The notes beneath the pieces were generated by a model that ran no database searches, was not told where the DNA came from, and saw only the letters and a list, made by a program, of their open reading frames with translations. Positions 1 to 5,677 of a DNA stretch of 5,677 nt are shown one piece after another; the stretch's first letter is position 1; each line of letters starts with the position of its first letter. The stretch spans positions 1 to 5,677 of the forward strand of contig JAGVEU010000087.1 of the NCBI GenBank assembly GCA_020057985.1, in the 5' to 3' direction. Source of the DNA: Calditrichota bacterium. GTDB lineage: Bacteria > Electryoneota > RPQS01. A program made the position numbers and the translations under genes.

Positions 1-1
1 A

Positions 2-1990
2 GACGGAGTGGAAGAGCTTCTGGGCGATACGCTGGATGTAGCGGAGGGTTACAGACGAGCGTTTCAAGCCGTACTCGGACCTGCCGTATACTACTACCTT
101 ACGAATACGATTGATGCTGCTTTGAAAGCAGTTGAATCACTGCGACAGGCTAAAGTCGGTCAAACAACTTTCATTCCCATCAGCGACTTTCACGCTACTG
201 ACATTCAGCAGTTTACCGTACCGGAAGGAGCAGTGGGTCGAGCGCTTGATCTCCTGAACGGAGGTGTCAAGAGTAAAGTTCTTGCGCACTTTCTTGGCCG
301 TGTTGTTATTGTCAACGATTGGCAATCTGCTCTGCAACATCGCGCATGGGCTCTGGAGAACCGCTGCACTCTGGTCACTCTGGATGGCCAGTGGATAGAC
401 TCAACAGGTCTACTTCGAGGCGGCTCGGAAGAAGTGCGAACACCCATAGACTTGGGGTTGCGCAAGCAAGTCCTCGAACTGAATCAGCTTCTTACAGAAA
501 CTATTGCCGAGAATGAGGCGACCGGAGCCCGCACACGCGATATGCGCTCACAGCGATCCGTTGTCGAGCAGAAGCTTGTGGAAATACAGCGGAAACTTGA
601 GTCTATCCGTTTGCGACAGGCGAATGTTCGAGAAGAACAAGTGAAACAGGAGACCCTGCTCGCTTCCCTCGAGCAACGCGAGACCACTGCTCGCCAGCAA
701 ATTGAGGAGCTTGACCGAGCCATCGGAGAGTGCAGCGATCAGATCCGTGCCGCCATGTTGGATGTGGAGAAGGCCAAGGCCGATCTTCATGACTCGGAAT
801 CCTCCGGCGGCAATCTCTCCGATAAATTTGCTGAAGCACGAACAGCGGTGGCAAGAGCGCGGGATCATCGGCATGAGTGCGAGAAGCTGCGAGATGCCTT
901 CAAACACAGAGTCGAACTGGTTGAAGCTGATATACAGCGGGTCGAGCAGACGCTTGCCGAAATCGCCGAGAATCTTCAAGGAGTGGAGGACAGTGCCGAG
1001 CACGCCGTCGCTGAGATCACTGCGCTTGAAAAACGCATCAAGGAGATTGAGGATATTCTGCTGGAGAAATTTCGCTCGCGAGATCATCTGGCTCAAGTGC
1101 TGGATCGCGCTACAACGAGACTCGATCAGGCTCGCAGCGGCGTAAAGGAACACGAGGATCGCTTGCGCAAGCTACGCGAGGATCAAGACGCGGAACTCGA
1201 AGGTGAAAGGAAGATCGAACTGGAATACGCACGCTTGCGCGGAGAGCTTGATGCGCTGATCTCAAACGCCCGAAATCAATTTGGCTTCGATCTGACAGCA
1301 GAGGACTTTGTTCAAGATCACGCCTTTGAGCAAGAGACCGAAGCGAATCCAGAACTTGTGCAAGAGCTAAAGCAGAAAATCGAGCGACTGGGCCCGGTGA
1401 ATCTGCTCGCTGTCGAGGAATACGAGAAAGAAAACGCTCGTTTGGAGGCATTGCTTAGAAACCGCGACGACCTGCTCAACGCGAAGCAAACCCTTGTCGA
1501 GACCATTACGCGAATCAACGAGACCGCGCAAGCGAGATTCCTGCATACCTTTGAAGCTGTTCGGGCAAATTTTCAACGCCTCTTTCGAGAGTTCTTCGGC
1601 GCGGGGGAGGCAGACCTGATCCTCAACGGTCCCGATCTGCTCGAAGCGGACATTACCCTTTGGGCCAATCCGTCGGGGAAGCGTCTGAAATCTCTGTCTC
1701 TAATGTCGGGCGGAGAAAAGACCATGACCGCTATTGCCCTGCTTTTCTCACTCTATCAGGTCAAGCCGTCTCCGTTTTGCATTTTTGACGAGGTGGATGC
1801 GCCGCTCGATGACGTCAACATAGATCGCTTCAACAGAATGATCCGCTTGCACAGTACCGACACGCAGTTCATTCTCGTTACTCACAACAAGCGAACCATG
1901 GAAACAGCCGACAATCTTTACGGTGTCACTATGGAGGAGGAGGGTGTGAGCAAGCTTGTTTCCGTGCGACTGCTCACTGAAGTCGCTTGA
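2..1990 (+). CDS. smc: Chromosome segregation protein SMC, C-terminal half (5' end outside window)
   Basis: SMC is the ATPase core of the bacterial condensin-like complex. It dimerises through its hinge and, with ScpA/ScpB, organises and separates chromosomes. The frame is open to the left edge, so the N-terminal head and first coil lie upstream; the GTG at position 8 is internal, not a start. Counting from that GTG, residues 1-140 are the hinge, ending in the typical VTLDGQWIDSTGLLRGGS. About 150-455 is the returning coiled coil, rich in E, K, R and Q. LGPVNLLAVEEYE (461-473) marks entry into the C-terminal head. The head has the ABC signature LSLMSGGEK (563-571), Walker B CIFDEVDAPLDD (591-602) and the THNKRTME switch region (625-632). 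About 660 visible residues fit the second half of a roughly 1,150-1,200-residue protein. The next gene begins within 25 nt. Identity is essentially certain; all head motifs present in this half are intact. Confidence 0.97.
   Translation, partial: DGVEELLGDTLDVAEGYRRAFQAVLGPAVYYYLTNTIDAALKAVESLRQAKVGQTTFIPISDFHATDIQQFTVPEGAVGRALDLLNGGVKSKVLAHFLGRVVIVNDWQSALQHRAWALENRCTLVTLDGQWIDSTGLLRGGSEEVRTPIDLGLRKQVLELNQLLTETIAENEATGARTRDMRSQRSVVEQKLVEIQRKLESIRLRQANVREEQVKQETLLASLEQRETTARQQIEELDRAIGECSDQIRAAMLDVEKAKADLHDSESSGGNLSDKFAEARTAVARARDHRHECEKLRDAFKHRVELVEADIQRVEQTLAEIAENLQGVEDSAEHAVAEITALEKRIKEIEDILLEKFRSRDHLAQVLDRATTRLDQARSGVKEHEDRLRKLREDQDAELEGERKIELEYARLRGELDALISNARNQFGFDLTAEDFVQDHAFEQETEANPELVQELKQKIERLGPVNLLAVEEYEKENARLEALLRNRDDLLNAKQTLVETITRINETAQARFLHTFEAVRANFQRLFREFFGAGEADLILNGPDLLEADITLWANPSGKRLKSLSLMSGGEKTMTAIALLFSLYQVKPSPFCIFDEVDAPLDDVNIDRFNRMIRLHSTDTQFILVTHNKRTMETADNLYGVTMEEEGVSKLVSVRLLTEVA
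1946..1977 (+). repeat. 7-bp inverted repeat at the 3' end of smc
   Basis: GTGAGCA (1946-1952) is perfectly complementary to TGCTCAC (1971-1977), with an 18-nt loop. It lies in the last codons of smc, just before the start of the next gene. In mRNA it could form a stem near the smc/GWxTD junction and affect coupling. There is no T-tract after it, so it is not an intrinsic terminator. Because it is inside coding sequence and short, chance is a real possibility. Confidence 0.3.
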
Positions 1991-2013
1991 ACCAGTTTCT
2001 ACGCCTTAAAGGC

Positions 2014-3411
2014 ATGAACCTAAGACTACTCTTCATTTTTGCGATCATTCTTCTTTCGAGCGCTGTCCCCGGTATTGCCGGTTTCGTGCTCGATCTTGAT
2101 TTTGCGAGTTTTCGTGCCAATGATACTTTGTCGTATGTAGAAATATACTGCTCAATTCAGCGCTCGCGGTTGCTTTGTCATCCGCAGGACAGTTTGAAGG
2201 CGGAGTTTCGGGTCGCTCTTGCTATCGCAGACAGCGGTACAAACGTGCTCGCTGACACCTTTGCGGCAGCGGATGTATTCGAGCAAGGAGAGCGCCCTGC
2301 CGAGGGTCAGTTCTTTCCCCACATCTTCAAGTTTGTGATGAGGCCGGGCGTCTATGCGGTTCGCGCCTCCCTGTTTCAGTATAATGATACACCGAGGGAC
2401 GTTGTGACGGACTCGCTCACTGTGAGGGCTTTTCGTGCCAATGAAATGTCTATGTCCGACGTTGAACTCGGATGTGATATCTCTTTTGTCAACGAGCCAT
2501 CGCCATTCGCAAAGAATGGCGTGCGACTTCTTCCCAATCCGACGCGATTCTTCGGCACCAAACTACCGCTCTTTTGCTACTATGCCGAGGTCTATGGATT
2601 CGAGTTCGATTCCGCAGCGACAGATTCCTACACGGTCACACGGAGAATTCTCAGAGGAGAAACAGGCCAAGCAGCGCGCCCTGAGAACACAAAGACCTAC
2701 CGCCTGCCTAAATCAGAGGTAGTTATTGCAGACGGCTTTCCTGTGTCTGCCTTGAAGACCGGCACCTACTATCTTGAGCTTGAGGTCAAGAACTCAAGAA
2801 CCGGTCAATCAGCGCTATCTCGCAAAAAGTTCTGGACGTATCGTGCCGAAGATTTTGCCGCTGGAAGCGTGGCCGGATCTGATACTCAGTTTCAACATCG
2901 GATTCTGCAATCTGATCCCAACGTGCTTGAAGTCCTTGATCCCGATAGCGCCTTACGGACGATGCGATACGTTCTCACCAAGGAAGAGAGCAATCGCGTG
3001 AAGAGACTCACTCCGGAAGGGAAGCGCGAGTTCTTACTATCTTATTGGCGCGATCGGGAAGTGAATGACACCGGCGCCGCCAATCGCTATTTTGCGCGCG
3101 TGGTAGAAGCCAATTCGAGATACTCGTTTTTCAAGAAGCCCGGCTGGTTAACAGATCAAGGACGGGTTTTCGTCATGTACGGTGAACCGGATCAAGTCGA
3201 GCGAAATTACAGCCGTGCTGAGATCCCTGACCATGAGCTATGGCGCTACGATCGCTTGGAAGGTGGTGTCTATTTCATCTTTATGGATAAAAACGGATTC
3301 GGAGAACTGGACGTCGTGCACAGCACAATGAGAGGCGAAATCTACTATCCTAATTGGCAGATGCTCGCGCCCTCAACTCACACTGATCCGACAAGTCCGC
3401 AGAGGAGGTGA
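2014..3411 (+). CDS. Exported GWxTD domain-containing protein of unknown function
   Basis: The 465-residue product (from ATG 2014) starts with a signal peptide: MNLRLLFIFAIILLSS, then a small-residue stretch up to about residue 22. It is probably periplasmic or envelope-associated; there is no lipobox Cys and no later membrane helix. The N-terminal two thirds looks like beta-rich domains, with SFRANDTLSYVEIY near residue 32 and PNPTRFFG followed by a Y/F-rich strand near 174-195. Its only four cysteines (46, 55, 154, 188) lie there. The C-terminal GWxTD domain spans about 315-450, with the naming motif PGWLTDQGRVFVMYGEPDQVE at 376-396, then ELWRYD and YFIFMDKNGFGELDVVHST. The family is known by this motif but has no established biochemical role. 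An alternative TTG start at 1987 overlaps the smc stop (TTGA) and would add nine residues. I prefer ATG 2014 because it gives a compact signal peptide; neither start has a well-spaced ribosome-binding site (AAAGG lies 1 nt before the ATG). Its stop codon is inside the next gene's Shine-Dalgarno. Confidence 0.9.
   Translation: MNLRLLFIFAIILLSSAVPGIAGFVLDLDFASFRANDTLSYVEIYCSIQRSRLLCHPQDSLKAEFRVALAIADSGTNVLADTFAAADVFEQGERPAEGQFFPHIFKFVMRPGVYAVRASLFQYNDTPRDVVTDSLTVRAFRANEMSMSDVELGCDISFVNEPSPFAKNGVRLLPNPTRFFGTKLPLFCYYAEVYGFEFDSAATDSYTVTRRILRGETGQAARPENTKTYRLPKSEVVIADGFPVSALKTGTYYLELEVKNSRTGQSALSRKKFWTYRAEDFAAGSVAGSDTQFQHRILQSDPNVLEVLDPDSALRTMRYVLTKEESNRVKRLTPEGKREFLLSYWRDREVNDTGAANRYFARVVEANSRYSFFKKPGWLTDQGRVFVMYGEPDQVERNYSRAEIPDHELWRYDRLEGGVYFIFMDKNGFGELDVVHSTMRGEIYYPNWQMLAPSTHTDPTSPQRR
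3403..3411 (+). promoter_or_regulatory. Perfect Shine-Dalgarno for the ABC ATPase, overlapping the upstream stop
   Basis: AGGAGGTGA matches the complement of the 16S rRNA 3' tail over nine bases. Its last three bases are the TGA stop of the GWxTD gene. The TTG at 3419 follows seven bases later (10 nt from the end of AGGAGG). This site decides the TTG start, since no ATG or GTG lies at a workable distance. It also implies that ribosomes ending the upstream gene sit on the initiation site, which favours coupled translation. Confidence 0.85.
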
Positions 3412-3418
3412 GCAACTT

Positions 3419-4159
3419 TTGGTTACTGCGCGCAACCTTTGCAAGAACTACTATGATTCCCTCGGTAACATAGTACAGGCATGCGTTGATCTCAGTTTCG
3501 AGGCGCAGGCAGGGGAGGTGTTTGGTCTGCTCGGTACCAATGGAGCGGGTAAGACGACCGCTCTGCGAATGCTCTCCACAGTCCTACGGCCTACGTCGGG
3601 AGATGCGATGGTGGCCGGACACAGCATAACCCATGCACCAGATCGTGTGAGAGCATCCATTGGTTTTCTGTCCTCGGATACAGGTATCTATGGCAGGTTG
3701 ACTGCACGCGAAATGATTGAGTACTTTGGTCGGCTGCATGGAATGTCGGACGAGCGAATCAACGATCGCGTGGAGGAGATCGCCGACGTTCTTGAGATGA
3801 GGGAATTCCTCAACAGGAGGTGCGATAAGCTTTCCAGCGGCCAGAAGCAGCGGGTTAGCATCGCGCGCACCATCGTCCATGATCCGGAGGTGCTGATTCT
3901 TGATGAGCCGACATCCGGCTTGGACATCCTCTCCGCGGCGCAGATCGTGCGTTTTATCAGGCAATCCCGGGATCGTGGGCGTTGTGTGGTGTTCTCAACC
4001 CACATTATGCGCGAAGCGGAGAAGCTCTGTGATCGAATTCTGATTTTGCACAAAGGCACGGTCAGGCTTGCCGGGACTCTCGCGGAGATTTGCGGACGCG
4101 CCGGAACGAACGACCTTGAAGAGATCTTTATGGAGGCAGTCGGCGAAATACAGTCGTAA
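3419..4159 (+). CDS. ABC transporter ATP-binding protein, NatA type
   Basis: This is a 246-residue cytoplasmic ATPase subunit that would power an ABC-2/NatB-type membrane exporter. Visible motifs in order are Walker A GTNGAGKT (39-46), a Q-loop region IGFLSSDTGIYGRLTARE (81-98), the signature LSSGQKQR (138-145), Walker B VLILDEP (158-164), the D-loop SGLD (166-169) and the H-loop His195 in STHIMREAEKLCD. The DTGIYGRLTARE stretch and the acidic ending DLEEIFMEAV resemble the Na+-exporter ATPase NatA and relatives. As in that group, the usual Q-loop glutamine is not evident. Length is normal and all catalytic motifs are intact. The start is TTG, set by the perfect Shine-Dalgarno just upstream. 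It follows the GWxTD gene by 7 nt, so co-expression is likely. No permease gene follows; the substrate cannot be read from the sequence. A non-exporter role is possible, but the NatA-like features favour a transporter subunit. Confidence 0.93.
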   Translation: MVTARNLCKNYYDSLGNIVQACVDLSFEAQAGEVFGLLGTNGAGKTTALRMLSTVLRPTSGDAMVAGHSITHAPDRVRASIGFLSSDTGIYGRLTAREMIEYFGRLHGMSDERINDRVEEIADVLEMREFLNRRCDKLSSGQKQRVSIARTIVHDPEVLILDEPTSGLDILSAAQIVRFIRQSRDRGRCVVFSTHIMREAEKLCDRILILHKGTVRLAGTLAEICGRAGTNDLEEIFMEAVGEIQS

Positions 4160-4274
4160 TCTATCAACACTCTTTGGCCTCGCGTTTGCCCTTCCTGATA
4201 TCAGTTCGCGGCCGTTATGTCGGCTGCAAGCTTGCGCATCAATCGAGTCAAGAATCAGCAGGAACAAAAACGCG
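4160..4274 (+). other. 115-bp intergenic gap between ABC ATPase and HD-GYP genes
   Basis: I checked all three forward frames for a remnant of a NatB-like permease and found no hydrophobic or family-like stretch. The gap holds a GC-rich hairpin (4208-4227), a perfect 10-bp palindrome GCAAGCTTGC (4226-4235), and an AGGA at 4260-4263 that serves as ribosome-binding site for the next gene, 11 nt before its ATG. I see no convincing -35/-10 pair; the best, TTGGCC with TGATAT at a 16-bp gap (4174-4201), is weak. No T-tract terminator is present. Confidence 0.6.
4208..4227 (+). repeat. GC-rich hairpin upstream of the HD-GYP gene
   Basis: GCGGCCG (4208-4214) pairs with CGGCTGC (4221-4227) over seven base pairs, one of them G-U, around a six-base loop TTATGT. 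The following sequence is not T-rich, so it does not look like a factor-independent terminator. It could act as an mRNA processing or stabilising element between the operon and the HD-GYP gene, or in that gene's leader. Confidence 0.45.
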
Positions 4275-5495
4275 ATGGCCACAGAGAACTTCGACTTACT
4301 TGTCCTCGACGACGAACAGGAAATCCTCGACATTATCAAGGAGACTTTTGCCGGGCAGGGACTGCGGGTCAGGACTGCTACAAGCGTATCCAAGGCGCTA
4401 CAACTCGTCTGCCGCTACAGTTTTCACGTCATACTCTCCGACCAGCACCTCCCCGACGGAAACGGAGTGGATTTTCTGGCAAGTCTCCCCGAACTTGGAA
4501 TTGATTCTGTCCCCATTCTGATGACTGGTTACATGGAGTTAAGCATCGCTACTGAGGCTATCAACCGGGGGAAAGTTTATAAGTTTGTTCATAAACCTCT
4601 CGACTTACGCCTGTTGCAGGAAACCGTAGAGCAGGCACGTGAGCTGCATGATGTCAGGCAGCGTCGCCGGCTTTTCACTCGCGAGGTTGTTGAAAATAAT
4701 GTCCGTCTGAGGCGTGAAACGGAGGCAAAGGAAGCCTCGTTGCGTGATGCAACCGTAAGAATTCAGTCCGGTCGCGAGACAGTTGTCAGGCAACAGGTTG
4801 AGATCGAGTCCCTCTACTCAGAGATTCAGAAGGCCTATCTTCAGACCGTAACGTCGCTCACCAAGGCTATCGAGGCGAAAGACAAGTATACACGCGGCCA
4901 TAGTGAACGAGTCTACTACTATTGTTGTCTGATGGCTGAGGATCTGAAGTTGCCCGAATCAAGCAAGGTAGATCTGCGGTTCGCAAGCCTCCTCCATGAT
5001 CTGGGGAAAATTGGCATACCCGATTCGATCCTCTGCAAAAAAGGGGGGCTAAATGACGATGAGATTCGAGTCATATCTACTCATCCGGAACTCTCGGAGA
5101 ATATTCTAAAGCCATTACCATTTCTTGATAAAATACGACGCATTATCAGGCATCATCATGAGTGGTATAATGGAACAGGATATCCTGATGGGTTATGCGG
5201 TGAAGAGATATCCATTGAAGGGCGGATTCTATCGGTTGCAGATGCCTTCGATGCCATGCGCTCGGACAGACCATACCGTCGAGCGCTGAATCTCGGAGCT
5301 GCTTTGGACCAGCTTAGACAGGGGTCCGGCACGCAATTCTGTCCGAAATGTGTTGATTCCCTTACTCGCGAACTCGCTATTTCTGGTGAGTTTAAAAGGG
5401 ATACCTCCTCATGGCAGGACGAACGCTGGGTGACGGACTTTGTAAATGCAAGACAAACGCGACGAGTTGTTGATCGAGTGTGTGCACTTGAATGA
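4275..5495 (+). CDS. Response regulator with HD-GYP domain (c-di-GMP phosphodiesterase, RpfG-like)
   Basis: This 406-residue cytoplasmic signalling protein is predicted to hydrolyse cyclic di-GMP when its receiver is phosphorylated. Receiver domain (about 6-120): acidic pair D12/D13, phosphoacceptor D56 in LSDQHLPDGNG, T84 and K107 (HKP). Residues about 120-185 are charged and probably a coiled-coil linker. HD-GYP domain (about 187-365): YTRGHSERV (H209), LLHDLGKIGIPD (H241/D242, K245), THPELSENIL (H270), HHHEWYNGTGYPDGL (H294/H295, GYP 302-304), VADAFDAMRSDRPYR (D323). All metal and GYP positions are kept, so an active enzyme is expected. Oddities: Ser274 stands where HPxxG usually has Gly, and CPKC (356-359) replaces the usual FDPxxV end. 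ATG 4275 is chosen because it puts the first receiver strand at residues 7-11 and has AGGA upstream; the frame stays open into the ABC gene, but that extension is not receiver-like. No sensor kinase is adjacent. It may share the upstream transcript or use its own promoter. Confidence 0.95.
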   Translation: MATENFDLLVLDDEQEILDIIKETFAGQGLRVRTATSVSKALQLVCRYSFHVILSDQHLPDGNGVDFLASLPELGIDSVPILMTGYMELSIATEAINRGKVYKFVHKPLDLRLLQETVEQARELHDVRQRRRLFTREVVENNVRLRRETEAKEASLRDATVRIQSGRETVVRQQVEIESLYSEIQKAYLQTVTSLTKAIEAKDKYTRGHSERVYYYCCLMAEDLKLPESSKVDLRFASLLHDLGKIGIPDSILCKKGGLNDDEIRVISTHPELSENILKPLPFLDKIRRIIRHHHEWYNGTGYPDGLCGEEISIEGRILSVADAFDAMRSDRPYRRALNLGAALDQLRQGSGTQFCPKCVDSLTRELAISGEFKRDTSSWQDERWVTDFVNARQTRRVVDRVCALE

Positions 5496-5557
5496 TCTTA
5501 TTGTTCAGAGATTTCTGCCCGCCCACCTCTGCTGACTGCTCATGAATTGGATTGCAC

Positions 5558-5586
5558 TTGACATTGACCCTGAAATTTGTTAAACT
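5558..5586 (+). promoter_or_regulatory. Sigma70-type promoter at the right edge
   Basis: A perfect -35 box TTGACA (5558-5563) is followed after exactly 17 bp by TAAACT (5581-5586), which matches the -10 consensus at four of six positions including the key first T, second A and last T. Transcription would start near 5592-5595 and run rightwards out of the window. It lies 62 bp after the HD-GYP stop, in an A/T-richer stretch, and is the best promoter I see here. This assumes an E. coli-like housekeeping sigma; Bacteroidota proper use a different consensus. Confidence 0.65.
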
Positions 5587-5614
5587 TACTGATGATAGAT
5601 CGGTAACGTCAGTA
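5587..5614 (+). promoter_or_regulatory. Dyad over the predicted transcription start
   Basis: TACTGATG (5587-5594) pairs with CGTCAGTA (5607-5614): six perfect outer base pairs, one G-U and one G-C, with a 12-nt loop. It begins directly after the -10 box, so it could be a repressor operator at the start site or a 5'-end stem-loop in the transcript. No T-tract follows, so it is not a terminator. It is a single short dyad and could be chance. Confidence 0.4.
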
Positions 5615-5632
5615 GGATTATTTTGGAGTACA

Positions 5633-5647
5633 ATGCCCGTTCGATAG
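5633..5647 (+). CDS. Possible four-codon leader ORF (MPVR)
   Basis: ATG CCC GTT CGA TAG is preceded by GGAG (5625-5628) at a 4-nt spacing, inside the predicted leader of the rightward transcript. After its stop, GAGG (5647-5650) precedes a TTG at 5654 whose frame is open to the window end for eight codons. This could be a tiny upstream ORF, or simply a chance ATG while the true gene starts later. There is nothing to assign a function. Confidence 0.2.
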   Translation: MPVR

Positions 5648-5677
5648 AGGATTTTGGAATTTCATTCTTTGTTTACT

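Larger units (their letters stand above)
5496..5677. other. Non-coding right-edge region
   Basis: These 182 bp follow the HD-GYP stop. No clear intrinsic terminator is seen: the only stems are short, such as CAGAG/CTCTG at 5506-5510 and 5527-5531 with a 16-nt loop and no T-run. The rest is the promoter, start-site dyad and leader described separately. A 9-bp direct repeat TGCACTTGA occurs at 5483-5491 (in the end of the HD-GYP gene) and 5553-5561 (overlapping the -35 box). No gene start is certain before the edge. Confidence 0.6.

Noticed and set aside
548..1153. 201-residue open frame on the - strand
   Set aside because: It lies wholly inside the smc coiled coil, which has clear family motifs on the + strand; the translation shows no recognisable domain and no plausible ribosome-binding context.
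1987..2013. TTG start of the GWxTD protein overlapping the smc stop
   Set aside because: Possible as a coupled start, but it has no Shine-Dalgarno and lengthens the n-region; ATG 2014 gives a more typical signal peptide. Kept as an alternative only.
3688..4170. 160-residue open frame on the - strand
   Set aside because: Complete overlap with the ABC ATPase, whose Walker A/B, signature and H-loop motifs are intact on the + strand; low-complexity Ser/Arg-rich translation typical of an antisense shadow.
4068..4274. 69-residue upstream extension of the HD-GYP frame into the ABC ATPase gene
   Set aside because: The extension does not resemble any receiver or sensor domain, overlaps a well-supported gene, and the receiver fold begins properly right after ATG 4275.
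5506..5531. Terminator after the HD-GYP gene
   Set aside because: Only a 5-bp stem with a 16-nt loop and no following T-run; does not meet the pattern of an intrinsic terminator.
5483..5561. 9-bp direct repeat TGCACTTGA (5483-5491 and 5553-5561)
   Set aside because: One copy is in coding sequence and the other overlaps the -35 box; two short copies 70 bp apart are not enough to call an operator or attachment site.
5542..5583. 13-codon ORF starting at ATG 5542
   Set aside because: No ribosome-binding site, and it runs through the -35 and into the -10 of the predicted promoter.

Overview
The window is a compact run of four genes, all on the + strand. The protein types suggest a bacterium of the FCB superphylum or a related candidate phylum. 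The main clue is a secreted GWxTD-domain protein, a family I know mainly from Bacteroidota-like, Gemmatimonadota-like and neighbouring lineages. It sits beside a standard bacterial SMC and a RpfG-like HD-GYP response regulator. Base composition looks balanced throughout, and I see no insertion sequence, tRNA, rRNA, CRISPR array or phage gene. The phylum assignment is inference; there is no rRNA or other marker here to fix it.

Layout: (1) 1-1990 is the C-terminal half of smc, entering from the left edge already inside the hinge domain and ending with the ABC-type head. (2) 2014-3411 encodes an exported protein of unknown function with a signal peptide, an N-terminal region that is probably beta-rich, and a C-terminal GWxTD domain. 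(3) 3419-4159 encodes a NatA-type ABC ATPase, read from a TTG start behind a perfect Shine-Dalgarno sequence that contains the stop codon of gene 2. (4) 4160-4274 is a 115-bp non-coding gap with a GC-rich hairpin. No permease gene follows the ATPase. (5) 4275-5495 encodes a response regulator with a receiver domain, a probable coiled-coil linker and a c-di-GMP phosphodiesterase-type HD-GYP domain. (6) 5496-5677 is non-coding as far as I can see. It carries a good sigma70-type promoter, a dyad over its expected transcription start and a four-codon ORF with its own ribosome-binding site. This looks like the leader of a gene lying beyond the right edge.

Spacing of 23 and 7 nt between the first three genes suggests one transcript (smc, GWxTD, ABC ATPase), with the second and third translationally linked. 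HD-GYP may be the distal gene of that transcript or separately expressed. The functions do not form an obvious pathway: chromosome organisation, an envelope or periplasmic protein, an ABC ATPase lacking its membrane partner, and second-messenger signalling. I do not see a clearly new defence or mobile system. The most useful leads are the smc-GWxTD-ATPase linkage, the orphan ATPase, and the structured leader at the right edge.
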